A stretch of 64,000 nucleotides of DNA from Apiosordaria backusii (Eukaryota > Ascomycota > Sordariomycetes > Sordariales > Lasiosphaeriaceae): the NCBI GenBank assembly GCA_030549205.1, contig JAUKTV010000023.1, forward strand, positions 1 through 64,000. The letters are read 5' to 3'. Numbering within the stretch: position 1 is the stretch's first letter; the number at the start of each line of letters is the position of its first letter. Position numbers and translations under genes: made by a program. This document shows, piece by piece, positions 35,736-47,841 of the stretch. Below the pieces are notes generated by a model that saw only the letters and a program-made list of their open reading frames with translations, did no database searches and had not been told where the DNA came from.

Positions 35736-38700
35736 TCACCAGAAGCTGCACCACCCTATGTAGTGCTGGCAGAGGTTTTCGGTTTTGGTAGCCTCATGGA
35801 TCAGCTTTTCCACCTGGTTTTTAACAAGGAGCTCCTCATTCGGCTTGAAATCACGACCCGTAAGCTTTTGGGCTACCCGGTCGAGCACTTCAACAGCCCG
35901 AGCATTCTGTACTTCCGCTATCTCAACTGGCCCATTGTTGCCGCCGTTGGGCATGCTTGGAAGTGGTGCGGCCGACGAGTTGGTGCGCGCACGACCACGC
36001 GTGCCCAGAGGCCCTCCGGTCAAGTTGTCCGGACCGGCATGGGCTGCCAGGAACTCGGTCGGGGCCATCGGGGCATCCAGTATCGAGGGTCGACGGACCC
36101 GTGCTGCTTGGGGCCCAGCTAGAGCTTGCTCTCTCTCCGAGTTGAAATTTGGCCCTGCGGGACTGGCGGGATTCGTGAGACGCCACGTAAGTAGCGGATC
36201 GTGGATGAACTAGAGCTATGAGTTAGGACAAAAATGTGGTTTGAGTATACCGAGGTTCAACTCACTGCTTCAAGGACGGCCATAACGCTCTCCTTATTGT
36301 CGCGCAAAACTCTCATCACATGCTCGCACGTTATCCGGAAGCTGCCCTCGATGTTGCTAACCTCCATGGCAGAAGTAAGCATGCGGGTGAGCCTGAAAGG
36401 CACCCGCTCCGGATACTTCTCGCGCTTCATCGCCACCTCGAAACAGTCACCAAAATCGATATGAATGATCTTGCCTGTGATGCGGTCCAGCATCAAGTTG
36501 CTGGGATGCCGGTCGCCCAAGCCCAGGATGTACCCGACCATCGACATGACGCCGAGGGAACGCGTGTAGTTAGTCCGCCTGTCTAGCCAGGCCTCGGAGC
36601 TCTTGCTCTTCAACCATAAGACCCGGTACAGATCCTGACCCGTTGTGTTGTCAAGGGCGTACGAAAACACCTCAACCTTTTGTATGAGTGAGAGGTTATC
36701 GTAGTCGGGTGCCATTTGAAGCATGATCCGATGCTCAATGTTAAGGAGAATCTTTCTTGACTCCCGATAATCACGGATAAGCTGGTGAATCGTGTCACTG
36801 TCCGGGACCCAACCGAGAAGACCCGAGTTTTGCGATAGCGGGATCGCTGGGTAGCGTTGGATGTTGAGATGGCGCTTGTAGCATTCCGAGTCGTTGGCCA
36901 ACAGTGTGTTGCAGAGGCCGAAGAGCTGCATGACACGCTCATCCTGCCTAATGTCTTCATGACCCTTGAGCAAGAAAGTGTACGTCTTACCGTCACTTCC
37001 TACAATGTCAAGTTTCCTCGGACGTTGCTTGCTGCTGATGACGGTGAACGTGCCATCAAACGACACGATTCTGACAATCTCTTGACCGCTGCGATATGTC
37101 CCCGGCACCGCGAGCTCAAGGTCCCTGGCCTGGAGCAGGTCGGGCGAGCAGTAGGTCAGCTCCAGCGAGGTCATCTGGGGAAGCTGTCGACTGATACGGC
37201 GGAAAACCTGATAGTACAGATCCCAAGCCTGATTCAGGTCGGCGACGTCCTGAGTCTCCCGATACTGTCGGCACCACTCGCGGGCCTCGCCCAAATCACG
37301 GCCAAAGGTCTGCGAAAATGAAACCTCCCGGAGGGTCTGAGGCCCCTTCTCAAGTAGGTCGTGGAGGGGCTCGAGAGCATCAAACATGCCCTTGATATTA
37401 TGGTCGCCAAAGTAGAGCCGGGAAGCCTCCTCCAGACCCTCGTGCCAGAGTTCGTGCCAGAGAACCGCGACCCTGATAAGCTCGCGACTCACAGTCTCTG
37501 CCTGCTCGACAAGCTTATAGCTGTGCTGACGCATCGTCTCCACGATGAGACTAGCAGTCTTGGATCTTCGCGTGCTTTGCCGCGACTTCATGGCGACTGT
37601 CAACGGGTAGACGAGCGCCTGTGGATGTGCGCGGCCAACATCAGATAGCAGAGCATGGATTGACGCCTGGACCTTCTTGTTAGGTTGGTTGATGCGAGCA
37701 ATCAGCTGTGGAATAACCTCGAGCCAGGTATCGACGCTGACGCGACTGAAGCCCTCCGTCACAGTATTGGCAACGTCGGGATTACCGCCGTATGTAAGCC
37801 ACAGCGTAAGCAAGCGCAGCGTGTCTTGCAGAGAGCTTCCCGAAGAAAGTGAAATTGACTCGAAAAAGCCATGCACTGCGGGCACGGCGTACTGGATGAT
37901 GACGCTACTGTCCAAGTCTTTGCGAGATCCAAGGGCTTGCACCACTTCGAAGTTGGCCAAGGCCCATGCATGCCAGGCCTTGTACCAGCGGCGATGGTAG
38001 TAGGTGGCCTTGTAGTAGCATGCGAGAATATCCTTGCGGCGTGTGTATTGCCAGTCGTCCTTGTTTAGAGCGATCATCCAATCGCCTTGGCGGAGGTAGC
38101 ACTTGGCGAGCAGCACGGTCTGTTCGGTCCAGTGCCGCTGCACGTCCGGGTTGAGAATCGCTCCCTCGTCGAACTCGGAGAAGGCAGAGGGCTGGTGTAA
38201 GCCGTCGATTGCGCCGTTGCCGGCTTGAGCCGAGGCGGCCAGTTGGTGCCTTGCGCTCTCTACCAGGTGGGCGGTCTCGTCGGTGAACTTGCGAAGGCAG
38301 TATAGTGTCCTCTCTGCGATGGATCGGTCAGTGTTCCGCATTGCCGGCTGCAGCCCGACCTCCCACTGGTACTTGAGCACTGCGTAGAGAACTGGAGAAG
38401 GAAGCCTCTCTTCTTCGGGGTCCATTGGGCGGTCGTGCCAGTGAGGAATAACCGTGTCCAGCGGCACATCTGACCCGATAAGCTGTCTCAATGACTTCTC
38501 AGCCAAACCCATTCGTCCAGACTTGCGGCACAAGTTGGCAAACTTAGCCCACATGTGCATATTCTCGGGCGGGGTGAGCACAAGTGACCTGAGTCGCAAC
38601 ATGCGCTGCCACACCTCGACATTTCGCTGGCATCCTTTCAGACGGGTCTCCCAAGTGGCTCGCAGACTGGCTTTCTTTTCGGCACCGCACTGTTTGTAGA

Positions 38701-41700
38701 TGATCAACTCCTCGAGCTCGGCAAGCATTTGAACCCTCACAACGACCTGGTAGGCCCTGTTGTAGGATTCGCTTACGAGAGCGCTCAGCTCGGTATCGAG
38801 ACCTTCACGAGCCTGGTCAATACAACCCAAGGCTTCTCGGAACTGATTGCGGTGCAGCGATAGAATGGCGCCGAAGAAGGCACGATCTGGTGAGAATCGC
38901 TTCATGGACTGCAGGTAGATATCCATGGAGTCCCATTTGCCGAGGCCCCAGGCAGCCGTGGTGGCCAGGCCTGCAATCATGCGCTGGACCTCTGGGGCTG
39001 AGTTTGACCATGTCTTGCCAGCCAGTGAGGCCAACGAATCCCATTCACCCAGCGCATGATAGCAACGCATCTTGCCCATGACAATCTCGACTGGCGTGGG
39101 CTGGTCTGGCGGAAGCTCACGTTCGCGTTGGCAATAGAAATTGAGCGCCTCGTCCCAGCGCTCCAGCTTTTCGAACCAGGTTTCTCGCAACGCGATCCCG
39201 TCCTTGTATGCCTTTACCTTAGTCAAGATACCGATAGCGGCATCAGACTGCTGCAGCTGATTGTTGATCACGATTAGCGCTTCGACCGCGTGACTGTTGT
39301 GATCTTGAAGGAATTCGAGTTCCTTGTAATGGAGCGCTTTGGCATAGGCATGACACCTTGCTGCCTCACGCCCCAGGGTTCGGATATCGATCGGAAGCGC
39401 CTTGTCGTCATGTTCCATGAACTCGGCAAGGTTTAGCAGAAGACCCAGGAGATCAGGGGGTACATTCTCCGATTTGATTGTGTTTTCGATATTGGTAATC
39501 AGTTCTTCCTGCAAGGGAGTGTTAGCCGAACTATCCGCCGCTTTGTTGCACCTCCTTTTTTCGACCTACCTGAAACTGCTCATACAGCTCGCTCCAGCAT
39601 GAGACAAAAGCCGAGTTGAAGAGCTCTTTTGCCAAAGGCTGGTAGTTGCTGGCCAAGCTGGCGCAAGCCCGAAGTGAATGATTCGGAGACTCAGAAAGCA
39701 ACGTCGTGCTGAACTTGCGGAACCACTCATGCCAGTCGTCTTTGGTCGATTTGCCCTTTGTTTCCCAGGCCTGTCGTAAATGCATGGGGTTGAGGTCTAA
39801 CTTCTTGGGTGGGCTGTTTTCAGATGCGTGAAGTTCGACTGCATTGTCCTCGAATCGCGGCGCGAGATTGGGTGGCAAGGTTTCGCCCTTCTTGAGCTTC
39901 TCGACAGCCTTGTCGTAGTTGGAGTGCTGGAGGCCATATGTTGAGATGGCTTTGTGGACTGTGTGTTCAAAGTGCAGATAGTCTCGTCCTAGCTGCAGCA
40001 TGAGGGCACAGAGCGTGTCAAGAGCGGCCACCCTCAGACTGGGTTCGTGACTCGCAAGAACCCGGGTAAGAGGGTGGATGATTTTGGACGCGTAGTCATT
40101 GAGATTGACCATGCTCGAGAGCTTACCGATAGTTTCGATAGCAGATTTGCGCAGAAACATGGGCTGGGCTGAGTTGTCGAAGAGACGCACCAATACGGGG
40201 ATGATAAGATGCATGTACTCCTCTGCGCTCGAACCAAATACCAGGAAGGCGTGAAAAATCTTTTCCGTCGGTTGCCGCTTGGTGGTGGTGTCTTTATCCA
40301 GCAAGCCGAGCATCATTGGAAGCAAACTGGCCAGGTAGACCTTGAACTCGCCCTCCAGGGAGCGGGCAATCGACTCGATCAGCGACATGATGGTGGTCTG
40401 CAAGGAATATGTGGTGTTCCAATACTCCTGCAGAACCTCGATGATGTCTGGCAGGTAGACCCGAATATGCTGACGGACAATTCCAACAAGCCTGCTAAGG
40501 TGATTGAAATAAAAGTCGAGTCGGGTTTGGCTCGAGGCCCGGATGACAGCAAGAAAGGCGGGCACCACACGGTCGAGGAACTGGACACACTTGAGCCCAA
40601 GGGTGATGAAAATGCTCATGATGGCATCCACCACGTTCCCGTGCCACTGCACCAAGGACTGGTCTTTGAGAATCTGGAGAAGGGCATTAATAACAACGGT
40701 TGGGTAGTAATCCTCCTGCGAAGGGGTTAGTCCGCCCATCATGAGGGACACATCGGTTAGTTGGGTAGCTTCGGTTTGCTTTTGCGTCCGTGGCGCGCGA
40801 TCTTCGACCTGCTGTTCTTGAGTTTTAGCCTTGTTTTTCGACATTGCTTTGCGCTTCTGCTTCTCGACCACTTCTGGGGGGGAGTACGGTCCGAGGAAAA
40901 GGGCGACGTTGTCGTTCTCGTCGTCCGAGTCATCGGAGTCTTCCATGGTCGGAGTAGCAAAAGACAACGCGTTGAAATGGGCGTGGTGAAGGGGGACAAA
41001 AAAACAATTGCGCTGTACCTGATATTTGTATGGGTCGAGTGCTCCCAGGATGCCCATCACTTTGATGGTTTCCTGTCGCAAAAACCCACGTTGAGGCTCG
41101 CCCCGAATAATGGACTGCAGGATCTCGAGAAGTTGGGGATACTCGAGGTAGGGCTTGATAACATAGCCGGTGTTACTGGCTAGCTGACCAAGGGTATGAA
41201 GGGCAGCTTCGCGTTTGACCGGCGCGCTTTGGTCCTGCAATGCGTCAATGATGATGGGCATGAGATCCTTCTTGTAGTTGAGCATCTCCCCGCCGCCAAC
41301 GGTGCAAAGTTCTCCTAGTGCTTGGAGAACAGTAGCAGCAACTGATGGGATCGGGTCGCGCGCTTTTGGCAAGAGGACTTGGGCGATGGAGTTAACATAT
41401 GGCTTAACCAGCTCCTGACCGTGCTGTGTGAGGAGGCCGAGTAACTTTGAGCTCTCCTCCTTGCTCCTGGCCACATCTGTATACTCGAGTTCCGTCAACA
41501 TCTGAATGATGGTTTTTCTCAACTGGGGGATGACATAGGCGGGATTGTGGCGAGCCAATCGCCCTATGATGGACACGGCCACCTCCCTGACAGCAAACTG
41601 TTCGTCGTGGAGCGCAAAGAACAGCGTGCGAATATTCTCAGCTTTGGCAAGGTGCGGATCAAATCGCGGGTCAAGGGATGCCAGAACTTGCTGCCGTATT

Positions 41701-43529
41701 CTAGGTTCAGGATCCGAAACACCCACGGTGAGCAGTCTCTCGATGACATCGGCGACTACCTGGAGGGCGTGATAACTTGTCTGGTTGACGATAGGGTCGC
41801 GGATATAGAGCTGGCAGCAGGTGAGGGCAGCAGCCTCACGGGTTTCCGGGTCATCGTCTTCGACGTATTTGATAGCGACGTCACGGACGAACTCGTTCAA
41901 GACGTGGCCTGCGAAGTCAAAGCTGCCGAGCGTATTAAGGGCCAGCTTGACTTCGTCTTTTGTCCGCTGGTGCGCGAGGGGATCTTTGGGATCTTTGGGA
42001 ATATGTGGTATGGAAGCGAGCGAGTTTGGATGAGGTGCACCCATTGGTTTGAAGGGTTCGCCGCAGAGAACTTTGCTCAGCATATCTAGCAGGCGCTCTT
42101 GGATAGTCCCTTTGAATGATGGTATATAGAAAGCCATGTCGACAAGAGCCTGCGTCAGCTTTGGCCCAAGTTCGCAGGCAAAGATGGGATCTAGAAGCGC
42201 ATCCATGTACTTGCTCATTGTCTGGCCCACGGCCACGGCCAACCGACTGATGCAGTCAAAGACAGGATCGACCGAGTTTCGTTTCCGGGACTGGACACTG
42301 AGGCCCTCGACAATATAGGTCAAGATGCTGTCCAAATAGGGCGTAATTCCACTCTTGACCGAGTTGGCAATGTTGCCGATGGCAAGAAAGGCGTCATTAC
42401 GGTCCTTGTCCTTCTTTAACATGCCCCCAAGATAGACCATGAACTTGTGCAAGTAGGTAGCAGTGAACTCTGCGGGTGCATAGTTGGCCAGGTCCGGGAT
42501 TAGGAGCACAACCGTTTTGCGGATGGCAGGGTCGCGCGCATCCTTGTGGCGGAAAACAATCTCACAGGCATCTTGGTAATGAGCCTGCATATACATGCCG
42601 CCCTGTTCAAGCAGCTCCTTGAGCACAAGAAGCGAGGCATGGATGAACTCGACCGTATTGATCTTGAGGCCCTTGATGGCCTCGTCCAGCATCTTGTCCA
42701 TCCAGTCCTTCTTCAGCTCCTGGTCTCGCTCGCGGATGATCTTGAAACAGGCGCTAACCGTCTCGCCAGCAGTCTCGCGGATCAGGAGACGGGAATCGCG
42801 AAGTCCAATCCATATCTGTTCGAAGACGTAGCCAACGTAGGTGTACATTAGAGTGGGTGCGTTTCTGGCCAGCTCGCGCAGCACCAAGACTGCCGAGTAC
42901 CGCCGCTCTTCGATTCGGTCAGACTGTAGCCACTCGAGCGCTGTCTGGACTTCAGAATCGACAAGTTCAGAGATCAAGGAGCCGCCTGGTTTGCATAGCT
43001 TCCCAAGGACGACGGCGGCCGGCTGCATCGAGTTGATATCGCGACCACGTAGGATGCTGCCGATGTAGTTCTGGAAGCGGGTGTATTTTAGGGCAGGCTC
43101 AATGCCATCAAAGTCGACCAAGGCATCCAGGATATATATTCCGCCAAGGCGATCGTAGGTATCGGCGCCTTGAATCAATAGATTCGTCCGCTGGTTGACA
43201 TTGTCGAAGAAGCGCTGGAACTGTTCCGCGCCCATCTCTGTACTCTCGTCAGCACCTAAAACTGTTCCTGACATACACGCCTGGGGATGGCCTCACCCTG
43301 CTTGGCGGCATTGACTAGGTCCCTGATTTGGCGCGCCGCCCGTTTTCTTTGATTTTCGTCATAATTTCTGGAATGAAGACAGTAATCAGCAAAAAGCTAG
43401 CACACGCAGGTGGGTGTGTCAAAGCACAACATCGACGAGCACGGCAGCGCACAGAAAAACGCACCGATTCCTGATCTCCTTGATGTGCTGATCCAGCGAG
43501 GTGGCTGTCTGATCTTTGATGGCGGACAT
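35736..43529 (-). CDS. TOR: TOR serine/threonine kinase (2,437 aa model)
   Basis: Catalytic core of TORC1/TORC2, controlling growth in response to nutrients. Exons: 43529-43465, 43367-43297, 43237-41019, 40811-39570, 39508-36266, 36209-35736; all joins keep frame. Introns of 97, 59, 61 and 56 bp are clear; the 59-bp one has a perfect GCTGAC branch site. The 207-bp intron 40812-41018 is stop-free and less certain; if kept, the protein is 2,506 aa. The ATG at 43529 has an in-frame TAG just upstream. HEAT repeats fill residues 1 to about 1,190, then FAT. The FRB (about 1,875-1,975) keeps the WHEGLEEASRLYFG motif including the rapamycin-contact Ser. The kinase domain has LLKGHEDIRQDER near 2,046, GDRHPSNLML near 2,198 and HIDFGDCFE near 2,216. 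The FATC ends HYIGWCSFW. Length is normal for fungal TOR. Confidence 0.95.
40812..41018 (-). other. Stop-free 207-bp probable intron in TOR
   Basis: Donor GTACAG after YKYQ and acceptor AACAG before QVEDRAP, with GGCTAAAA as a poor branch site. Removing it restores the YKYQQ junction I recall from related fungal TORs. It is a multiple of three, has no stop, and its 3' half shows coding-like codon use with an acidic then basic peptide (MEDSDDSDDENDN, then KQKRKAMSKNKAK). It may be retained, or be a lineage-specific insert in the HEAT region. Confidence 0.55.
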
Positions 43530-44390
43530 CTTGTCCAGCTAGGGGGATTCCCACTGTTCTCCTCCTAAAGGTATTGGATGGCCTCGTCGAGCAAGCGCTA
43601 CGTCAGTCGCCGACCACCCATAGTCGATCGTCGAAAAGGGCCGGTAGTCGGGCTGCGAATCCGGCTCCAAAAAAGGAATCTGGAAATGGCCGTGGAACTG
43701 TGCTCGCAAGGCACGTCGAACGAGACGCGGACTCGGCCTTTTGGGAGTGGGGGATGGAGGATACGGACACTGGCGTGGAGGGCGTCCAAGTTATTGCGGA
43801 GTGGCTGTCACCGCGATGCTGGCTGAGGCGAGGTGGAGGGAAGGGAGCTTCGTCGGGACCCCGCGCGCGCTGCGTCGAATGAAAGTAGGTAGGGTGTGAG
43901 CGGCAGCTAGGTGGCTGGCTGACAGGTGAAGTGAATAATTACTGAGATGGCGTCGCAGGAGAGGCTGCATCACCTGCACCCTTCCAATGCTGAACCGGGA
44001 AGCTTAGGTCGGCTGGAGTGGAAGTGGGTGTCGTCGGTCGGCAGCGCAGCGAGTTGCACTCGACTCCACTATTGCAACGCTGTCACTTGGGCGAATGCAT
44101 GCTAGTGCCCGTTTTGGAGCGTTGGAGAAGACAGTGTAGGTTTGGGGCACTTGATGTTCTGGGCACTCGTGGACAGCTTGAACAGCACCAATGACAGTGT
44201 GGAGAGAGCAAGAGCACTGTCACCAAGGATTTTAAAGTTATCTTATCAGGGGTCGTCCGCTCCACGTTCTCGGCCCTGGTTGCGATCACGCTCCCAAGCT
44301 TCGAGACTTGCTTCCGCATCACATCCTCCATCTGCCCACCACATAATACCCACCATCCGTCTTGCACCTTTCCTTGCTCACCTTGCTACC
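43530..44390. promoter_or_regulatory. Divergent promoter between TOR and rtf2
   Basis: About 860 bp separate the two start codons, so both promoters lie here. It is GC-rich, with a CGCGCGC run near 43,865. I identify no specific factor site. Open frames in this stretch look like chance. Confidence 0.6.
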
Positions 44391-45239
44391 ATGGGTAACG
44401 ACGGCGGCTCAATTCCCAAAAGGCGTGAGCTGGTCAAGGATGCTGCGCGCGCACCAACAGTAAGCGAGCTCAAAGCAACGGCACATGAGAGCCTCAACCA
44501 CGCTTGGACCCACGACCCTCTCACCTCAGAGCTCCTCGACTTCGAAAATGCCGTGTCCGATTGGCGTGGTCGCCTGTACAATTACGAGTCTATCCTGAAA
44601 GGGCTAATGCCTGGCGACAGCGATGACACCAAAACTTCAGGGTCGGCGAACGGCGAGTCCCTGGAGCTGAGTTTCGCATCCACTGGTATTAAATCTCTCC
44701 GAGACATAGTTAAACTCAAGATCAAGCGATACACGCCGCCTGGGGCAAAGGAAAAAGGGATATGGGCTTGCCCGGTGACTCTAAAGGAACTGGGGGCCTC
44801 CACCAAAGCCGTATACCTTGTACCGTGTGGCCATGTTTTTGCCGAAACGGCCATCAAGCAGATACAGGAAGAAGTGTGCCCCGAGTGCAGCGAGACGTTC
44901 CGGTCCGAAGACATCATTCCAATCCTCCCAACCGAGAAATCCGACCTCGAAAAGTTGGCAACAAGAAACGATAAATTAAGATCGAAGGGGTTGACACACA
45001 GTTTGAAGAAGGACAAAACTTCGAGCAAAAAGAAACGCAAGGCCGATGAAGTCAATGAAGTCAACGGGAACAGGTCAGGGAAAGGCAAAGAGGCGCCACC
45101 AAAGGCAACACCGAAGTCGGATCTCTCCAGCCGGGTGAGTGGTATCAACAATGCCATGACAGCCTCACTCACTGCCAAGGTGCTTGCCGAACAGGAAGAT
45201 CGGAATAAAAGGAGGAAGCTGGCCGCCGCAGGAAACTGA
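44391..45239 (+). CDS. rtf2: Rtf2 family replication-termination / replisome protein (282 aa)
   Basis: Rtf2 proteins have a RING-like domain, act at stalled replication forks, and in fission yeast support site-specific termination. The start at 44391 has a strong context (CTACCATGG) and gives the conserved N-terminal MGNDGGSIPKRRELV. An in-frame ATG at 44142 would add 83 non-conserved residues and is rejected. The Rtf2-type RING (about residues 122-172) reads WACPVT, VPCGHVFAE, then CPECSETF, with the usual incomplete cysteine set. The C-terminal third is Lys/Ser-rich with KKKRKAD-like nuclear localisation signals and ends with the EQEDRNKRRKL helix. Single exon. It shares its promoter region with TOR. 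Confidence 0.92.
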   Translation: MGNDGGSIPKRRELVKDAARAPTVSELKATAHESLNHAWTHDPLTSELLDFENAVSDWRGRLYNYESILKGLMPGDSDDTKTSGSANGESLELSFASTGIKSLRDIVKLKIKRYTPPGAKEKGIWACPVTLKELGASTKAVYLVPCGHVFAETAIKQIQEEVCPECSETFRSEDIIPILPTEKSDLEKLATRNDKLRSKGLTHSLKKDKTSSKKKRKADEVNEVNGNRSGKGKEAPPKATPKSDLSSRVSGINNAMTASLTAKVLAEQEDRNKRRKLAAAGN

Positions 45240-45454
45240 CGCCCATGGGCAATGGTTTCCAGGCCAGCGCTCTTGGTTGACGATAGTGATTGCACTAGGT
45301 CCATGATGGTAAATCAGTCACTCACTCACTCAGTCTCTTGCCCAGAACTAGGATGTCTTTCCATAGTGCTTTGCAAGTGTCGCTATACGTAATATACCCA
45401 AATAAATACAATCCACTATACACGTGCCCAAGTATATTATTCATGAGCGTCTCT

Positions 45455-47346
45455 TTACAGCTCGTCTTTGGTCGGCACTCCCGGCTCCTGAACATCTTCA
45501 CAGGCCGCTGGTGACCCAACCTCCATCCTATACACACACTTCTCGGCCTCTACCGTGCGCCAAACCTCATCTGTCTCAGCACAGCCAAGGTATACGTCGG
45601 TTCTTCTGTTGGGCCCGTTCCAGCACCCCTGCCCATTCTCGTACCGCAGGACTAGCCGTTGACCCTTGCCTAGCCCCTTGCCATCAAGCCTCTCTTCCTC
45701 GTCGACAAATTCCTTGTCAATGCGCACAAAGTTGCCCATGTTGGTGTTTCCATGGCCCTTCTTGCTCTTCTGGGTGGTCCGGTCGAACCAGCAGAGCTCG
45801 TAGTCGTACTCGCCGGCCTCGCCACTGATGCACTTGCCTTTCAGGGCACGGAAGACGTCATCTGGGCCATAATCCTTTTCAAGCTCCCGCTGTTCCTCTT
45901 CCAGCTGGCCCAACTTCACCGCATGGGCATTCCGGGCAGAATCGAGGGCTTCCCTCGCAGCCGTCACCAAACGGGACTCGCCGCCGCTGGTGGGGTTATC
46001 GGCAAGGATGCCGTTCTCAATGGCCCAGACGCGGAGGAGATTCAGCTTCTGGTGGACATAGTCGCGGACTGGCGCTGGAAGATAAGCCTCCCAGTTGTAC
46101 ACTATTATTTGTTAGTGAAGCCATCCACCTCAAAGGGGGATGCGGGCCCAGTCACTTACCGACATCAACATCGCTTGCCTCGCCAGTCTCGAACTCAGCC
46201 CAGTTGATTCCAGATGTTTCACTGTCCTCCTTCAGAACCTCCATGATATCCCCGTCGGCCAGATCTCCCTTGGTCTCGCTAGTCTGTCCTGCAGCATAGT
46301 CTTCCCAGGCCTTGACCGCAGCCTTGACGCCCTCATCGTTGAAGTTGGGGTTATATTCCTCCTTGAGCTTGGCGAGGATGTCCTCCAGTTGATCGACCTT
46401 GTCTTGGAGGTCATCTCGCTGGTCCATGACCTTGTCCAGCGTGTTCCGCAGCTCCTTGATGCGGCTTTTGGCGAGGCCAACAAGAACACCAAGCTTACCG
46501 CCCTGGCCCTCGCTCTTGACAACCTTGCCTCTTTCTGACCGCTCCACCTCCTCAAACTTTGCCTGCAGTTCGGCTTTTTTGGCATCAAGGTCTCGCATCT
46601 CTGTTTTCAGGTTTGCAATCTTGACCTCTACACGTCGGCGCAACTCGCGGGACTCCTTCACTAATGTGCGCCTCTTCTTGGCTGATCGCTCCTTGTTCTG
46701 TTTGCGTTGCTCCTCCAGTCGGCGATACTCTTTCCCAATGGAATCGCAGCGGTTTTCGCACTGAACACCGCCGGCATGGGCGTATTCATCGCTGCCATCG
46801 CAGCACAGTTCGTAATCGCAGATGCCATCGTTGACGTACATGAAAGGGATGTAACTTCCAATATGGCCAGCATTGACACACCAGAAGCCGGGAAGGGCGG
46901 CGGTAGTATTGGTCGTACCGGTGACGGAACCTGGGAGCGGTTGTTCTGGAGACAGGGGGTCGATGTTTGCGCAGGCGGCGGTGCCAGGTTCGTCTGAGCC
47001 ATCGGGACAATCGCAGGAGTTGTCGTTGACTTGGGAAGCCTTGAGCGTGATGGAGGGATTGCCGATACATGTAAACGCGGTTTTGCTTTCGAAGAACCTG
47101 ACAACTACAACGAGACAACACGGTCCATTGTTAGCAGCAGCGTTCAAACGTGGCTATTGGAGATTTTTGCCGTCCGTTTAGTTGAGTTGAGGAAATAGCG
47201 CCGTCCGACTCCATGTGCACAGCAAGCAATTGTGGACGAAAAGAGGACTTACACTCGGGTCCAACGCCCCGCGGCAAGCTCTCTGATGCAGCGAGACTGC
47301 CGTGAGCAATGGCGCCCAAAAGCGCCAATGCGCCTGTCCTGCGCAT
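45455..47346 (-). CDS. GTB1: Glucosidase II beta subunit (561 aa)
   Basis: Non-catalytic subunit of ER glucosidase II, which trims glucose from N-glycans in the calnexin cycle. Exons: 47346-47253, 47104-46160, 46101-45455 (introns 148 and 58 bp; the second has CACTAAC). Signal peptide is residues 1-20 (MRRTGALALLGAIAHGSLAA), followed by RGVGPEFVRFFESKTAFTC. Two LDL-receptor class A-like modules have CDCPDGSDEPGT and CDGSDE motifs (within about 35-140). A Glu/Lys-rich coiled coil spans about 150-280. The MRH mannose-6-phosphate-receptor-like domain (about 437-547) begins CISGEAGEY and contains YENGQGCW. The protein ends TKDEL, an ER-retrieval signal; many fungal proteins carry HDEL instead. 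It converges with rtf2 (215-bp gap). Confidence 0.95.
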
Positions 47347-47841
47347 GGTTTTGATGTTTTGTGATGCGGATCGCTGCAATCCTGAGCAATTACCAAAGAC
47401 GACGCCCTTCTGACCCAGAGGATGCTGGAATCTCAAAGGTCTCACCAGGTTCCACGACTGGCTACAAGCTCAAACACCACAGTTCGAGCTTAGGACACAG
47501 GACAGCTTGCCAACTTTGTTGGACTTGAGACACCCTGGCAGCTGCCAGGGGAGGCAGTCACGTGAGTTGGAGAACCCTGGGGGGCAGATTGCCTGCCGGA
47601 AAGTCTCCGAGCTTGTGGTGGGCCTCGAAACGTGGGGTAACCCCACTAAAAAAAGGCTGGCAAAAAACTCCAGCTGCTCAAGCTTGCTGCCCCGCCATCG
47701 TGATCACAACCTATTGATCGATACCTGATCCAGGTACGAATAGGAGTCTACACGCCATTCAAGTTCCAAACGAACTCCCAAGTATTTATTTGGTACCTTT
47801 CTATAGCTTGGCTCTCGGTGCTGTGCCACATTCTCATCATC
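47347..47841. promoter_or_regulatory. Divergent promoter between GTB1 and the GCIP-like gene
   Basis: 495 bp. It holds an 18-bp perfect palindrome CCCTGGCAGCTGCCAGGG at 47,533-47,550, followed 8 bp later by the E-box palindrome CACGTG at 47,559-47,564. CACGTG is bound by bHLH factors in fungi. The larger palindrome could bind a dimeric factor or form a cruciform; its function is unknown. Confidence 0.6.

Noticed and set aside
44142..44390. N-terminal extension of rtf2 by 83 codons
   Set aside because: The residues are unlike the family. The ATG at 44391 has strong context and gives the conserved MGNDGGS start.
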